The notes: generated by a model from the sequence alone, not told the origin. 64,000 nucleotides of DNA from JAWLHA01 sp041690535 (GCA_041690535.1 JAWLHA010000005.1:51757-115756); one strand, 5' to 3'; shown: positions 49,869 through 59,206, numbered from the stretch's first letter. Translations and numbers: made by a program.

Positions 49869-51211
49869 CCGATTTGTTTGCCCAAGGGGGGGCTGCGGAG
49901 GCCCCCTACCGGCCGCTGGCCGATCGGATGCGGCCGCGTTCGCTGGATGATTTCTTCGGCCAGACCCATCTGCTCGGGCCCGGCAAGCCGCTGCGCCTGG
50001 CCATCGAGTCGGGCAATCTCCACTCCATGATCTTCTGGGGCCCCCCAGGCACGGGCAAGACCACTCTGGCGCGGATGATCGCCGGCCACGCCCGGGCCCA
50101 GTTTCTCAGCCTCTCGGCGGTGCTCTCCGGGGTGAAGGAGATCCGGGCCTCCATGGAGCAGGCCCAGCAGGCGCGCGCGCGGGAGGGGAGGGGCTCGGTG
50201 TTGTTCGTGGACGAGGTGCACCGCTTCAACAAGTCCCAGCAGGACGCCTTCCTTCCCTACGTGGAGGACGGCACCATCACCTTCATTGGGGCGACCACCG
50301 AGAACCCCTCGTTCGAGCTGAACAACGCACTGCTCTCCCGGGCCCGGGTTTACGTGCTGCGCAGCCTCGGCCGGGAGGAGCTGCGCACCATCCTGGAGCG
50401 CGCCCTGGGCGATGCCGAGCGGGGGCTCGGCACCCGCCTCCTGCAGATCGCCACCGAGTTGCTCGATCGCATTGCCGAGGCGGCGGATGGGGATGGGCGG
50501 CGGGCCCTCAATCTGCTGGAGATCGCCGCCGATCTTGCCGAACGGCGCGATGGCGCCGAGGTGGTGACCGAACAGACCCTGGGCGAGGTGCTCGCCGGGG
50601 GCGTGCGCCGCTTCGACAAGGGGGGGGAGGCCTTCTACGACCAAATCTCCGCCCTTCACAAGTCGGTGCGGGGCTCGGCACCCGACGCGGCCCTCTACTG
50701 GCTCACTCGGATGCTGGATGGCGGGTGCGACCCGGTCTATATCGCCCGGCGGGTGGTGCGCATGGCTTCGGAGGACGTCGGCAATGCCGACCCGCGGGCC
50801 CTCACCCTGGCCCTCAATGCCTGGGACGTGCAGGAGCGGCTCGGCAGTCCCGAGGGGGAGCTGGCCATCGCCCAGGCGGTGGTTTATCTCGCCTGCGCCC
50901 CCAAGAGCAATGCGGTGTATATGGCCTACAACACCGCCCGGGGCGATGCGAAGCAGTACGGATCCCTCGAGGTCCCCATCCATCTGCGCAACGCCCCCAC
51001 CAAGCTGATGAAGGAGCTGGGCTACGGGCGGGCGTACCGCTATGCCCATGACGAGCCCGACGCCTACGCTGCCGGCGAGACCTACTTTCCCGAAGAGATG
51101 CCGGAGAAGCGCTACTACACGCCCGTCCCCCGCGGGCTGGAGCTGAAGATCGGCGAGAAACTCGCCCACTTGCGCAGCCTCGATGCCAAGGCGCGGGGGA
51201 GGGGGAAATGA
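49865..51211 (+). CDS. rarA: Replication-associated recombination ATPase RarA
   Basis: 448 residues. AAA+ Walker A GPPGTGKTTLARMI, Walker B VLFVDEVHRFNKSQQD, sensor ATTENPSFELNNALLSR, and the C-terminal MgsA region KYRALYW-type (DAALYWLTRMLDGGCDPVYIARR). Acts at stalled forks. The usual lolA-rarA-crcB-serS order is kept. Confidence 0.97.
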   Translation: MTDLFAQGGAAEAPYRPLADRMRPRSLDDFFGQTHLLGPGKPLRLAIESGNLHSMIFWGPPGTGKTTLARMIAGHARAQFLSLSAVLSGVKEIRASMEQAQQARAREGRGSVLFVDEVHRFNKSQQDAFLPYVEDGTITFIGATTENPSFELNNALLSRARVYVLRSLGREELRTILERALGDAERGLGTRLLQIATELLDRIAEAADGDGRRALNLLEIAADLAERRDGAEVVTEQTLGEVLAGGVRRFDKGGEAFYDQISALHKSVRGSAPDAALYWLTRMLDGGCDPVYIARRVVRMASEDVGNADPRALTLALNAWDVQERLGSPEGELAIAQAVVYLACAPKSNAVYMAYNTARGDAKQYGSLEVPIHLRNAPTKLMKELGYGRAYRYAHDEPDAYAAGETYFPEEMPEKRYYTPVPRGLELKIGEKLAHLRSLDAKARGRGK

Positions 51212-51582
51212 TGCAAACCCTCGCCATCGCCGGCGGCGGGGCTCTCGGCGCCCTGATGCGGTTCTGGTTCTCCGGGTGGGTCTATGCCCTGCTGGGTCGC
51301 GGCTTTCCCTACGGCACCCTGGCGGTGAATGTGCTGGGATCCTTGATCATGGGGCTCAGCTACGTGCTGCTGGTGGAGCGCCTCTTGGCCGCCCCGGAGT
51401 GGAGGGCGGTGGTGATGGTGGGGTTCCTGGGGGCCTTCACCACCTTCTCCACCTTCTCCATGGAGACCCTCAACCTGCTGGAGGAGGGGGAGGTGGCCAA
51501 GGCGCTCGCCAACGTGTTGTTGAGCACCCTGCTGTGCATCGGCGCCGCCTGGCTCGGCACCGTCGCCGCCCGGCAGCTTTAA
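51208..51582 (+). CDS. crcB: Fluoride exporter channel CrcB/Fluc
   Basis: 124 residues, four membrane helices. GGALGALMRFWFSGWV, GTLAVNVLGSLIMG and GFLGAFTTFSTFSMET are the Fluc signature, including the sodium- and fluoride-path residues. Works as a dual-topology dimer expelling fluoride. It begins within the rarA stop (ATGATG), leaving no room for its own fluoride riboswitch. Confidence 0.96.
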   Translation: MMQTLAIAGGGALGALMRFWFSGWVYALLGRGFPYGTLAVNVLGSLIMGLSYVLLVERLLAAPEWRAVVMVGFLGAFTTFSTFSMETLNLLEEGEVAKALANVLLSTLLCIGAAWLGTVAARQL

Positions 51583-51722
51583 TGAAGACATCTCCCATTC
51601 GGCTTCCACACCCATGCAGGATGCGGTGAGGAGCGAACCGCATCGGTCGGGAGGCGAGGGGGTTGCCGGCGGGTGCGGTGGCCGTGCCGCGATCCATTTC
51701 GTAACAGCCGGAGACAATTCTC

Positions 51723-52037
51723 ATGAGCAGCGAGGTTACAATAGTCCGTATTTACCTGACCGAGGGGCATGCGCAGCTCAATGCGCTACTCAAGCGTCTC
51801 CACGACTGGGAGAAGGTCCGGGGCGTGACGGTGTTTCGCGGCGTGGCCGGCTTTGGCGAGACGGGCATGCACACCGGCAAGTTGGTGGATCTCTCCCTGG
51901 ACCTGCCGGTGGTGGTCGAATTCTTCGATAGCCCCGACAAGGTCGAGCCCATCGTGAAGCACCTCGGAAATGACATCAAACCGGGCCACATGGTGAGCTG
52001 GACGGCCCGGGTGAACGACAACAGCGAACAAGAGTGA
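51723..52037 (+). CDS. DUF190 domain protein, CrcB-associated
   Basis: 104 residues, PII-like ferredoxin fold. VTIVRIYLTEGHAQLNALLKRLHDWEKVRGVTVFRGVAGFG is the DUF190 signature. These proteins frequently neighbour crcB and may regulate the channel or bind a nucleotide; the ligand is unknown. It lies 140 bases after crcB and 13 before serS. Confidence 0.9.
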   Translation: MSSEVTIVRIYLTEGHAQLNALLKRLHDWEKVRGVTVFRGVAGFGETGMHTGKLVDLSLDLPVVVEFFDSPDKVEPIVKHLGNDIKPGHMVSWTARVNDNSEQE

Positions 52038-52050
52038 GAAAGGTTAGAGC

Positions 52051-53331
52051 ATGTTAGATCCCCGTCTGTTCCGCCAGGAGCTGGAAAACACCGCACAACA
52101 GCTGGCCCGCCGTGGCTACACGCTGGACACCGACGCCATCGCCCGGCTCGAGGCGGAGCGCAAGGAGTTGCAGGTGCAGACCCAGGAGCTGCAGAAGGAG
52201 CGCAACCAGAGCGCCAAGGCCATTGGCCAGGCCAAGGCCAAGGGGGAGGACATCGAGCCGCTGCTCGCGGCGGTGGCGGATCTGGGCGAGCGGCTGAAGG
52301 CCGCCGAAACCCGGCTCGGCGCCCTGCAGGAGGAGCTTCAGGAGATCCTGGCGGGGGTGCCCAACATCCCCGATGCCAGTGTCCCCGACGGCAAGAGCGA
52401 AGGGGACAACGTGGAGGTGCGGCGCTGGGGCACTCCGAAGCAGTTCGACTTTGAGCCCAAGGACCATGTGGACCTGGGGGCCGGGCTCGGCCTGATGGAC
52501 TTCGAGACCGCGGCGAAGATTGCGGGGGCCCGCTTCTCCCTCCTCAAAGGGCCCCTGGCGCGGCTGCACCGCGCCCTCATCCAGTTCATGCTTGACCTGC
52601 ACACCGGCGAGCACGGCTATGCCGAGACCTACGTGCCCTATCTGGTGAACGCCGACAGCCTAAAGGGGACGGGGCAGCTGCCCAAGTTCGAGGCGGAGCT
52701 GTTCGCCCTGCGCGGCGAGCAGAACTACTACCTCATCCCCACCGCCGAGGTGCCGGTCACCAATATCGTGCGCGATGAGATCATCGACGCGCCGCAGATG
52801 CCGCTGAAGTTCGTGGCCCACACCCCCTGTTTCCGCAGTGAGGCGGGCTCTTACGGCAAGGACACCCGTGGCATGATCCGCCAGCACCAGTTCGAAAAGG
52901 TGGAGCTGGTACAGGTGGTGCGTCCCGAGGAGTCCTTTGAGGCGCTGGAGGCCCTGACTGGGCATGCCGAGGCGGTGCTGCAGCGCCTTGGGCTGCCCTA
53001 CCGGGTGATGAGCCTCTGCGCGGGGGACATGGGCTTCTCCTCGGCCAAGACCTATGACTTGGAGGTGTGGCTGCCGGGGCAGGGCAAGTACAGGGAGATC
53101 TCCTCCTGCAGCAACTTCGTGGACTTCCAGGCCCGGCGCATGCAGGCCCGCTGGCGCAACCCCGAGACCGGCAAGCCCGAGTTGGTGCACACCCTCAACG
53201 GATCCGGCCTGGCAGTGGGGCGTACCCTGGTGGCCATCATGGAGAACTACCAGGACGAGGCCGGGCGCGTCCACATTCCCGAGACGCTGCAGCCGTACAT
53301 GGGCGGGGTGAAGGTGCTGGAACCGGCCTGA
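52051..53331 (+). CDS. serS: Seryl-tRNA synthetase
   Basis: 426 residues, normal. N-terminal coiled-coil arm (about 25-105), class II motif 2 in FRSEAGSYGKDTRGMIRQHQFEKVEL and motif 3 in LNGSGLAVGRTLVAIMENYQ. Charges tRNA-Ser and tRNA-Sec. Last gene of the plus-strand run starting at ftsK. Confidence 0.98.
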   Translation: MLDPRLFRQELENTAQQLARRGYTLDTDAIARLEAERKELQVQTQELQKERNQSAKAIGQAKAKGEDIEPLLAAVADLGERLKAAETRLGALQEELQEILAGVPNIPDASVPDGKSEGDNVEVRRWGTPKQFDFEPKDHVDLGAGLGLMDFETAAKIAGARFSLLKGPLARLHRALIQFMLDLHTGEHGYAETYVPYLVNADSLKGTGQLPKFEAELFALRGEQNYYLIPTAEVPVTNIVRDEIIDAPQMPLKFVAHTPCFRSEAGSYGKDTRGMIRQHQFEKVELVQVVRPEESFEALEALTGHAEAVLQRLGLPYRVMSLCAGDMGFSSAKTYDLEVWLPGQGKYREISSCSNFVDFQARRMQARWRNPETGKPELVHTLNGSGLAVGRTLVAIMENYQDEAGRVHIPETLQPYMGGVKVLEPA

Positions 53332-53343
53332 CGTCCTCAGGAA

Positions 53344-53371
53344 CCGCCTCGGCCCACGCGGGCCGGGGCGG
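53344..53371. terminator. Hairpin between convergent serS and csaB-like genes
   Basis: CCGCCTCGGCCC and GGGCCGGGGCGG pair over 12 bases (one G-U) around ACGC. No U-run on either strand. Its position between converging genes makes a shared terminator likely. Confidence 0.5.
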
Positions 53372-53378
53372 AGCGATA

Positions 53379-54530
53379 CTATTCATCAGGCGGATCGATG
53401 CCCGCCGTGCGCCCCTCAAGCAACTCAACCAGTAGCGCGTTGGTTTGCCTCGCCCGCTCCTTCAGGGCGGGAACCCGCCGCCTGATCTTCTCGCGGATCT
53501 CCCCGCGCGTATCCCAGGAACGGTCGATTCGGGCAATGAGCTGCCCAATCCCCACGCTGCCCAGAGGAGGCATTTCGATCTCCAGATCCTCGAGCAGCCC
53601 CGTTATTTTGGAGGCGTAGGGCAAGGCCGTGAATGGCGTCCCGCTCAGCGCCGCAAAAATGAGGAAGTGAAGGCGCATCCCCACGGCCAGTTCGAACCTG
53701 CCCACCAGGTCCAGGATTTGCCGGGGTGAATAGCGCCGGCGCAGGATTTCCGCCCGTTCGGCGTTTCGCATGTGAGCGACGACGGCGTGGCTGTGCTGCA
53801 CGTCGGCCTTTTCCATGGGGACAAACACCACGTCAGCGTCGAGCCGCTCGACGACGAAGTCGGCCGCTTGCGCCAGCATGGTGTGGTACTCCTCCGGCTC
53901 GATATGGGGGGCGGCAGGGCCGGGTTCGCGCACGGAAAAACCGACCAGATCGCGGTCAAACTCCACGCCTTCGGCCTGCAAGGCTTCCGTGGGCAGGGGG
54001 GACGGCTCGAGCAGCAGGGCCGGATCAGCGGTGAGATGGATTTCACGGGTGACACCCACATCTTCCAGCAGACGCAGACCGAGTCGATCACGCACGGTAA
54101 TGACGGCCGCCTGGTTGAGCGCCGTCCGTACCGCGTACCGCGCGCTGGCGTGCGTCAGGGGTCCCGCGCTGATCGCGTACACCATCACCGGAATCCCCAT
54201 CTCGTGGGCGAGGAATATCTCGCGCAGGTAGCGTTCGGCGTCGAGATCGTAAAGGATGCCGCCGCCCCCGAGGATAAGCAGATCCAGGCGTTGGATCTCC
54301 GGCGCGATCTCCTTGCGTGTCAGCTCACGGGGGGCAACTGCTCGCTCCACCCGATGGCGCGCCAGTGTATCCGCCGGATTGCGGGAAAAGACGGTCACCT
54401 CCGCGGGTACGGTCGCACGCAGCTCGCCCAGGATCCCCTCCAGGATCGCCTCATCGCCCAGGTTCATCCCGCCGTATGATCCCGAGATCCCGATCCGCCA
54501 TGGCCTGCTCGCCGGTTCCATGGCGCTCAC
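53379..54530 (-). CDS. Polysaccharide pyruvyl transferase family protein (CsaB-like)
   Basis: 383 residues. GISGSYGGMNLGDEAILEGILGELR at the N-terminus, LLILGGGGILYDLDAE, and the C-terminal GMRLHFLIFAALSGTPFTALPYASKITG are the PF04230 hallmarks. Such enzymes add ketal-linked pyruvate from PEP to cell-wall glycans. The GTG start overlaps the FAD-oxidoreductase stop (GTGA), so the two are coupled; no glycan biosynthesis genes are near. Confidence 0.88.
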   Translation of the reverse strand: MSAMEPASRPWRIGISGSYGGMNLGDEAILEGILGELRATVPAEVTVFSRNPADTLARHRVERAVAPRELTRKEIAPEIQRLDLLILGGGGILYDLDAERYLREIFLAHEMGIPVMVYAISAGPLTHASARYAVRTALNQAAVITVRDRLGLRLLEDVGVTREIHLTADPALLLEPSPLPTEALQAEGVEFDRDLVGFSVREPGPAAPHIEPEEYHTMLAQAADFVVERLDADVVFVPMEKADVQHSHAVVAHMRNAERAEILRRRYSPRQILDLVGRFELAVGMRLHFLIFAALSGTPFTALPYASKITGLLEDLEIEMPPLGSVGIGQLIARIDRSWDTRGEIREKIRRRVPALKERARQTNALLVELLEGRTAGIDPPDE

Positions 54531-56095
54531 ACCGGGCGCATCGGCCCTAGCCAGGCGAGTTCGACACCCTGCTGTTGCAGCAAGGATTGAAACTCCGCCA
54601 GCAGCGGCGGGCGGTGCCGCACGGCCCGCGGGAGGAGGTTCCTGGAGAGACAGAACACCGCCAGCAGGCCGGCCGCCTCACCCACGTTCCACTCCACCGG
54701 GTGGACCCGGTAGGCGCCGTTCGTGATGTGGGTGACGCCAAGGTTCTTGCCGCCCGGCAGAAGGTTTTCGATACGCACGGGAATCATCGTTCCGAGGGGG
54801 ATCTGAAAGGGCCAGCAACCGAGATCGAGATAGCCCGAACCGTTCACGCGCGGGTGCAGATCGATGCGGTAGCAGCCCACACCGACCGAATCGTCGAAGA
54901 ACTCGGGACCGTCCGGTCGCAGCGGGTAGGCGATATGCTGCTCAAGTACGGTAAACTCCGCGCGAATGCGCCGTGACTCCCGGACATACGGCGCAGCAAG
55001 CCCGTCGGGGGTTCCCCCCACCACATCGCCGCGCAGGCGCAATCCGGGGTAACCTTGGCCGCCGTCGGGGCGCGGGGCCTCGGTCTGCAGCCAGTACAGC
55101 AGGCTCAAACTCAGCTGCTTGGCCGCCTCGATATTGCGCGCACGCTCGGGTGGGTCCGCGCCGCAGACCGGGCCGAACCAGTAGTCGTTCTGAGGCCAGT
55201 TCACCACGGTAATGTCGCTGGCCGCGAAGCCGGGCTCGAAATTACCCCGATCCAGAATGCGCCGGAAGTGCCACCAGGGGTGTTCGTCAGGTGCTTCGAA
55301 GAGGCGGCGAGTGAGAGGTTCATGGGTGGCCGGATCCGGAGTCGTCCAACCCAGCAACGGGCCAGGCCAGCCCGGGGGCGTGAAATCGCGCCAGAAGGGA
55401 TATTGCCGCGGCCTGTCGATGGTGTGATCCTCGCCCGGCAGATGCTCCATGGCAAAGCACACGGTAATCGCCTGTTGATCGCTCACGTCGGCCTTGTCGA
55501 CCGCATGGGGTTCGTTGGTCTCCGCGCGCGACTCCGCGCCGATCACATGCTCGACACCGGCAAGGGCCAGGAGATCGCCATCGGGGGTGGCATCGATAAA
55601 GAAGGGGGCTTCGATGAGGGTGTCGCGTCCCGATTCGAGTCCCCGCACCACCACGCCCGTCACCCGGTCGCGCTCGGTCCAGGCCGAGATCGGCCGGTGC
55701 GGATGCAGAACGGAGAGCGCGCCGCGAATCTGATGGGGCATGGTCATCTCGTGGATGGCCATGACCGCAACGCGCGGATCGTGGCAGAGCCTGCTCACCC
55801 AGCCATTGCCGGGATTGAGTGCATCATCCGCACGGCGCTCGGATGTGAGCGGCAGGTGGCCGCGATAGATGTGCCGAATGCGGCGCCGAAGCTCGCGATA
55901 GCTTGCGGTCGATCCAAACTCCTCGATCCACGGGTGCTCGTCAGGCGGTACCGCCTGATTGGTGAGCTGACCGCCGATCCAATGTGTCTCCTCGGTGAGG
56001 ATTACGCGTTTGCCGAGCCGCGCCGCGGCGAGCGCTGCGGCGCAGGCGCCGAGCCCGCCACCGATGATTGCGATATCCGTTCGCAAGACATCCAT
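54527..56095 (-). CDS. FAD-dependent oxidoreductase (FAD_oxidored family)
   Basis: 522 residues. Rossmann motif IAIIGGGLGACAAALAAARLGKRVILTEE followed by THWIGGQLTNQAVP, then FIDATPDGDLLALAGV and a C-terminal LLPGGKNLGVTHITNGAYRVHPVEWNVGEAAG, typical of PF12831 proteins related to xanthan lyase/glycoside-type oxidoreductases. Substrate unknown. The start at 56095 puts the dinucleotide fold at the N-terminus; upstream codons are unlikely. First gene of the pair with the pyruvyltransferase. Confidence 0.85.
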   Translation of the reverse strand: MDVLRTDIAIIGGGLGACAAALAAARLGKRVILTEETHWIGGQLTNQAVPPDEHPWIEEFGSTASYRELRRRIRHIYRGHLPLTSERRADDALNPGNGWVSRLCHDPRVAVMAIHEMTMPHQIRGALSVLHPHRPISAWTERDRVTGVVVRGLESGRDTLIEAPFFIDATPDGDLLALAGVEHVIGAESRAETNEPHAVDKADVSDQQAITVCFAMEHLPGEDHTIDRPRQYPFWRDFTPPGWPGPLLGWTTPDPATHEPLTRRLFEAPDEHPWWHFRRILDRGNFEPGFAASDITVVNWPQNDYWFGPVCGADPPERARNIEAAKQLSLSLLYWLQTEAPRPDGGQGYPGLRLRGDVVGGTPDGLAAPYVRESRRIRAEFTVLEQHIAYPLRPDGPEFFDDSVGVGCYRIDLHPRVNGSGYLDLGCWPFQIPLGTMIPVRIENLLPGGKNLGVTHITNGAYRVHPVEWNVGEAAGLLAVFCLSRNLLPRAVRHRPPLLAEFQSLLQQQGVELAWLGPMRPV

Positions 56096-56517
56096 GACCG
56101 GAGTATAGACATGGCCGCCCGCCGAGTTGTTTCGGTACGCTGGGAACGTTGTGGCCAGAGCGTTGCGGCCATTCGCGTTCAGTTGACGGCCGTTGAGCTT
56201 TCCCATTCTGCAGGTGCGCCTTCAGGCGCATGGCCCATCCGCCTGCCTTCGCCGATCACGCATGGCGGTGCGCCCCGGAGTTGGATGGTAGGATGAGGAA
56301 AGCCTCGTAAGTGACGGAAAACGCGGTCTCCTGTAAGTTACCGATGCATGTTTTACGTTTTACGAGCGTTTCCCTGCGACAGACCCACTGTTTCCAGCGA
56401 TTCGCCCCACCATTGTACCGTTGCAATTACCCCAAATGGGGGGCTGAGGAAGGCCCATTGGGCAGGTACACTATTGCACCCCCAGCACCTTTGCGGTGCC
56501 CTGAATGAGTGAACGCG
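56096..56517. other. Gene-free stretch between the FAD oxidoreductase and cysG
   Basis: Contains a GTGCGCCTTCAGGCGCA hairpin near 56215-56231 and a GCACCTTTGCGGTGC hairpin just before cysG (about 56484-56500). AT-rich patches around 56330-56360 and 56400-56430 could hold promoters for the divergent genes, but no strong pair is seen. Confidence 0.4.
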
Positions 56518-57921
56518 ATGGACTTCTTGCCGATTTTCATGAATATCCGCGCTCGTCGCTGCCTGGTGGTGGGCGGTGGCGAGGTGGCGGAGCGCAAGGC
56601 CGGCCTGTTGGCAGAGGCGGGCGCCAGGGTCTACCTGGTGGCGCCCGAGCTCACAGGCAGCCTGCGGGAGCAGGTGGAAGAAGGCCGAATCGAGTACAGG
56701 GAAGGGCGATTCGAAGCCAGTGACTTGACCGGTTGCGCCCTGGTCATTGCCGCTACCGACGACGAGCAGGTCAACCGCGCGGTCTCGGAGCTGGCCCAGG
56801 CCCAACAGCTGCCGGTCAATGTGGTGGATAATCCGGAGCTGTGCAGCTTTATCATGCCGTCGATCATTGACCGCTCCCCGGTGCAGATTGCCGTCTCCAC
56901 CGGCGGGGCCTCGCCCGTGCTGGCGCGTTTGCTGCGGGCCCGGCTCGAGTCCGCCATACCTGCCGCCTACGGCAAGTTGGCCGCCTTGGTGGAAGGATTC
57001 CGGGATCAGGTCAAGGCCCGTTTCACCAGCGTGAATTCGCGTCGGAACTTCTGGGAGTCGGTGCTGCAAGGCGAAGTGGCCGAACTGGTCTTTGCCGGCA
57101 AGGAGGAACAGGCCCGCGAGGAGCTGGAGCAGGCCATCGCCCAGGGCGACACCGGGCCGGTGGGCGAGGTCTATCTGGTGGGCGGTGGGCCCGGCGACCC
57201 GGACCTGCTGACCTTCCGCGCCCTGCGGCTGATGCAGCAGGCCGATGTCATCGTCCACGACCGACTGATCTCCAAGGAGGTGCTGGACCTCTGCCGACGC
57301 GATGCCGAACGGATCTACGTTGGCAAGGAGCGGGACAACCACGCCGTGCCTCAGGAGGAGATCAATCAGCTGCTGGTGGACCTGGCCAAGCAGGGCAAGC
57401 GGGTGTGCCGCCTGAAGGGGGGCGATCCCTTTGTCTTCGGCCGTGGCGGCGAGGAGATCGAGACCCTGGCGCAGGAGGGGATCAACTTCCAGGTGGTCCC
57501 GGGCATTACCGCCGCCCTCGGTACCGCCTCTTACTCCGGCATCCCTTTGACCCACCGGGACTACTCCCAGTCGGTCACCTTTGTCACCGGCCACTTGAAG
57601 GACGGTACCACCAACCTCAACTGGCAGGGACTGGCCTTGCCGCAACAGACGGTGGTCTTCTACATGGGGCTCAAGGGACTGCCCATCATCTGTGAGAAGC
57701 TGCAGGAGCACGGGCTGCCGGGCGAGACGCCCATCGCCCTTATTCAGCAGGCCACCACCCCCATGCAGCGGGTGTTCACCGGCACCCTGGAGAGCATGCC
57801 GGAGTTCATCAAGTCGCAGGAGATCAAGCCGCCGACCCTCATCATCGTGGGCAATGTGGTGAAGCTGCGGGAGAAGCTGGGCTGGTTCCGCTCCAAGGAG
57901 ATGCGCAGAAGGGGCGAGTAG
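56518..57921 (+). CDS. cysG: Siroheme synthase CysG
   Basis: 467 residues, full trifunctional length. N-terminal precorrin-2 dehydrogenase/ferrochelatase (CLVVGGGEVAERKAGLLAEAG, IAATDDEQVNRAVSELA) and C-terminal uroporphyrinogen III methyltransferase (VYLVGGGPGDPDLLTFRAL, CRLKGGDPFVFGRGGEEIE). It makes siroheme for sulfite or nitrite reductases. Start 56518 fits the family; GTG at 56509 is in frame. No sulfite reductase is in the window. Confidence 0.97.
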   Translation: MDFLPIFMNIRARRCLVVGGGEVAERKAGLLAEAGARVYLVAPELTGSLREQVEEGRIEYREGRFEASDLTGCALVIAATDDEQVNRAVSELAQAQQLPVNVVDNPELCSFIMPSIIDRSPVQIAVSTGGASPVLARLLRARLESAIPAAYGKLAALVEGFRDQVKARFTSVNSRRNFWESVLQGEVAELVFAGKEEQAREELEQAIAQGDTGPVGEVYLVGGGPGDPDLLTFRALRLMQQADVIVHDRLISKEVLDLCRRDAERIYVGKERDNHAVPQEEINQLLVDLAKQGKRVCRLKGGDPFVFGRGGEEIETLAQEGINFQVVPGITAALGTASYSGIPLTHRDYSQSVTFVTGHLKDGTTNLNWQGLALPQQTVVFYMGLKGLPIICEKLQEHGLPGETPIALIQQATTPMQRVFTGTLESMPEFIKSQEIKPPTLIIVGNVVKLREKLGWFRSKEMRRRGE

Positions 57922-58047
57922 GCAAAGGGGTCAGGCACCTTCGCAGCCTGACCTACGGGGGTGGGGGCGGGACAGCGCTCCCGAACCGGGGTATTCCACC
58001 GGCCCGGGTGCAGGCTTTTGGGGCGCGGGGCTTAAGTTGCCGTAGGT

Positions 58048-58075
58048 CGTCGGGTTAGCGCAGCGTAACCCGACG
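58048..58075. repeat. Hairpin between convergent cysG and rhodanese genes
   Basis: CGTCGGGTTA and TAACCCGACG form a perfect 10-base stem around GCGCAGCG. The loop is the same GCGCAGCG as in family B and the ald-ftsK hairpin. It may serve as terminator. Confidence 0.7.
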
Positions 58076-58099
58076 AATTGTGGCTTTTAAGGAGCGGGC

Positions 58100-58567
58100 T
58101 CAAGCAGGTCTGCGCTGGTCGGGGCGCACCCGGCTGGTGAGGATTTCATCGGCGTCGTCGATGTCCACCGGCTCGCCCGCCGCATTCACCAGGGGCTGTT
58201 CGAAGTCGTTCCAGCCGCGGATGCCGGTCTTCACGGAGCAGACGTGCCTGAAGCCCATCTGCTTCATGGTGTGAGCGGCCAGTACGCTACGGTTACCGGA
58301 GCGGCAGATCACCGCGATATCCCGATCGCGGCCGGCGGCCAGCTCGGGGACGGTATCGTCGTAGTCCCAGTCGCAGGCGGACTCGAGGATGCCGCGAGGG
58401 ACGTGGATGGACCCTTCGATGTGCAGCGCGTCGAACTCGGCCGGCTCACGGACATCGAGGATCAGCAGTTCAGGGTTGGCCTGCCTACGCTCGGCGAGGT
58501 CCCAGGGGAAGATCTCCTCAACCTCGGAGAGGCAGGCGGCAATCAGATCAGTGAAGTGTTTCATCAA
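58100..58567 (-). CDS. Rhodanese-domain sulfurtransferase
   Basis: 155 residues. Single rhodanese domain: LLILDVREPAEFDALHIEGSIHVPRG and active-site loop AVICRSGNRSVLAA with the catalytic Cys. A helical N-terminus and a C-terminal IDDADEILTSRV tail are extra. Cytoplasmic sulfur carrier, sulfane donor unknown. Convergent with cysG. Confidence 0.92.
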   Translation of the reverse strand: MMKHFTDLIAACLSEVEEIFPWDLAERRQANPELLILDVREPAEFDALHIEGSIHVPRGILESACDWDYDDTVPELAAGRDRDIAVICRSGNRSVLAAHTMKQMGFRHVCSVKTGIRGWNDFEQPLVNAAGEPVDIDDADEILTSRVRPDQRRPA

Positions 58568-58825
58568 GCACTTTCCAAGTTATTCACCTAAGCGAGCGCG
58601 TAAGTCTAATGACTTTGCCAGCACAGCTCAAAGCCGGCCCGCAGTTCTCATCGGGCGTCGTGGCGAGAGCGCGGGGGCGGTGATGTTCAGGCGTGCGAAA
58701 GGGCGTGTCCCAGTCGTTTTCATTTGGGTGGGCAATGCGAGTGCGCCTGGAAGACACCGGCAGATCGGCGAGGGCAGCGGCAACTGGTGCGAGCCGCGGT
58801 ATTCGCAACCCAGCAGAGGTTTCAT

Positions 58826-59206
58826 ATGAGCTTAGAGAAATTCATTCCGATTAAAGAGGAAAAGGCGGCCGTAGAAGGGGAGGAGGAGTTTCACAGCCCC
58901 TGTGAATCCCACGAGCCCTACGTGCTGATGGTGATGGGCGACAGCATGCTGCCGGAGTTCAAGGATGGCGATGTGATCGTCATCGAACCCGGGCGCCCGC
59001 CGGTGGATGGCTGCTATGTTATCGCCCAGCACAAGGGGGAATACACCTTCCGTCAGCTTGTGGTGCGCGATGGCACACCCTATCTGCACGCCTTGAACGA
59101 AAACTACCCCAGCGAGCCGCTGGAGAGCCTGGAGTCGATAAAGGGTGTGATCACTCAGAAGAAGAGCCCCGGGAGCGGGCGGCGCAATATCACGCGCTAC
59201 GGCTGA
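58826..59206 (+). CDS. S24/LexA-like protein with substituted catalytic lysine
   Basis: 126 residues. YVLMVMGDSMLPEFKDGDVIVIEP is the S24 Ser motif (S40), and PVDGCYVIAQHKGEYTFRQLVVRDG is the region where LexA and UmuD carry the Lys about 37 residues later. Here Arg76 occupies that place. No DNA-binding domain precedes the fold, so it is neither LexA nor a phage repressor. Peptidase activity is doubtful; it may be a binding scaffold. AGAGG precedes the start. Confidence 0.8.
   Translation: MSLEKFIPIKEEKAAVEGEEEFHSPCESHEPYVLMVMGDSMLPEFKDGDVIVIEPGRPPVDGCYVIAQHKGEYTFRQLVVRDGTPYLHALNENYPSEPLESLESIKGVITQKKSPGSGRRNITRYG

Noticed and set aside
51100..51210. Fluoride riboswitch for crcB
   Set aside because: crcB begins inside the rarA stop codon, so there is no separate leader, and no riboswitch core is visible.
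58826..59206. Prophage or LexA-type repressor
   Set aside because: No helix-turn-helix domain, no phage genes nearby and the catalytic lysine is replaced.
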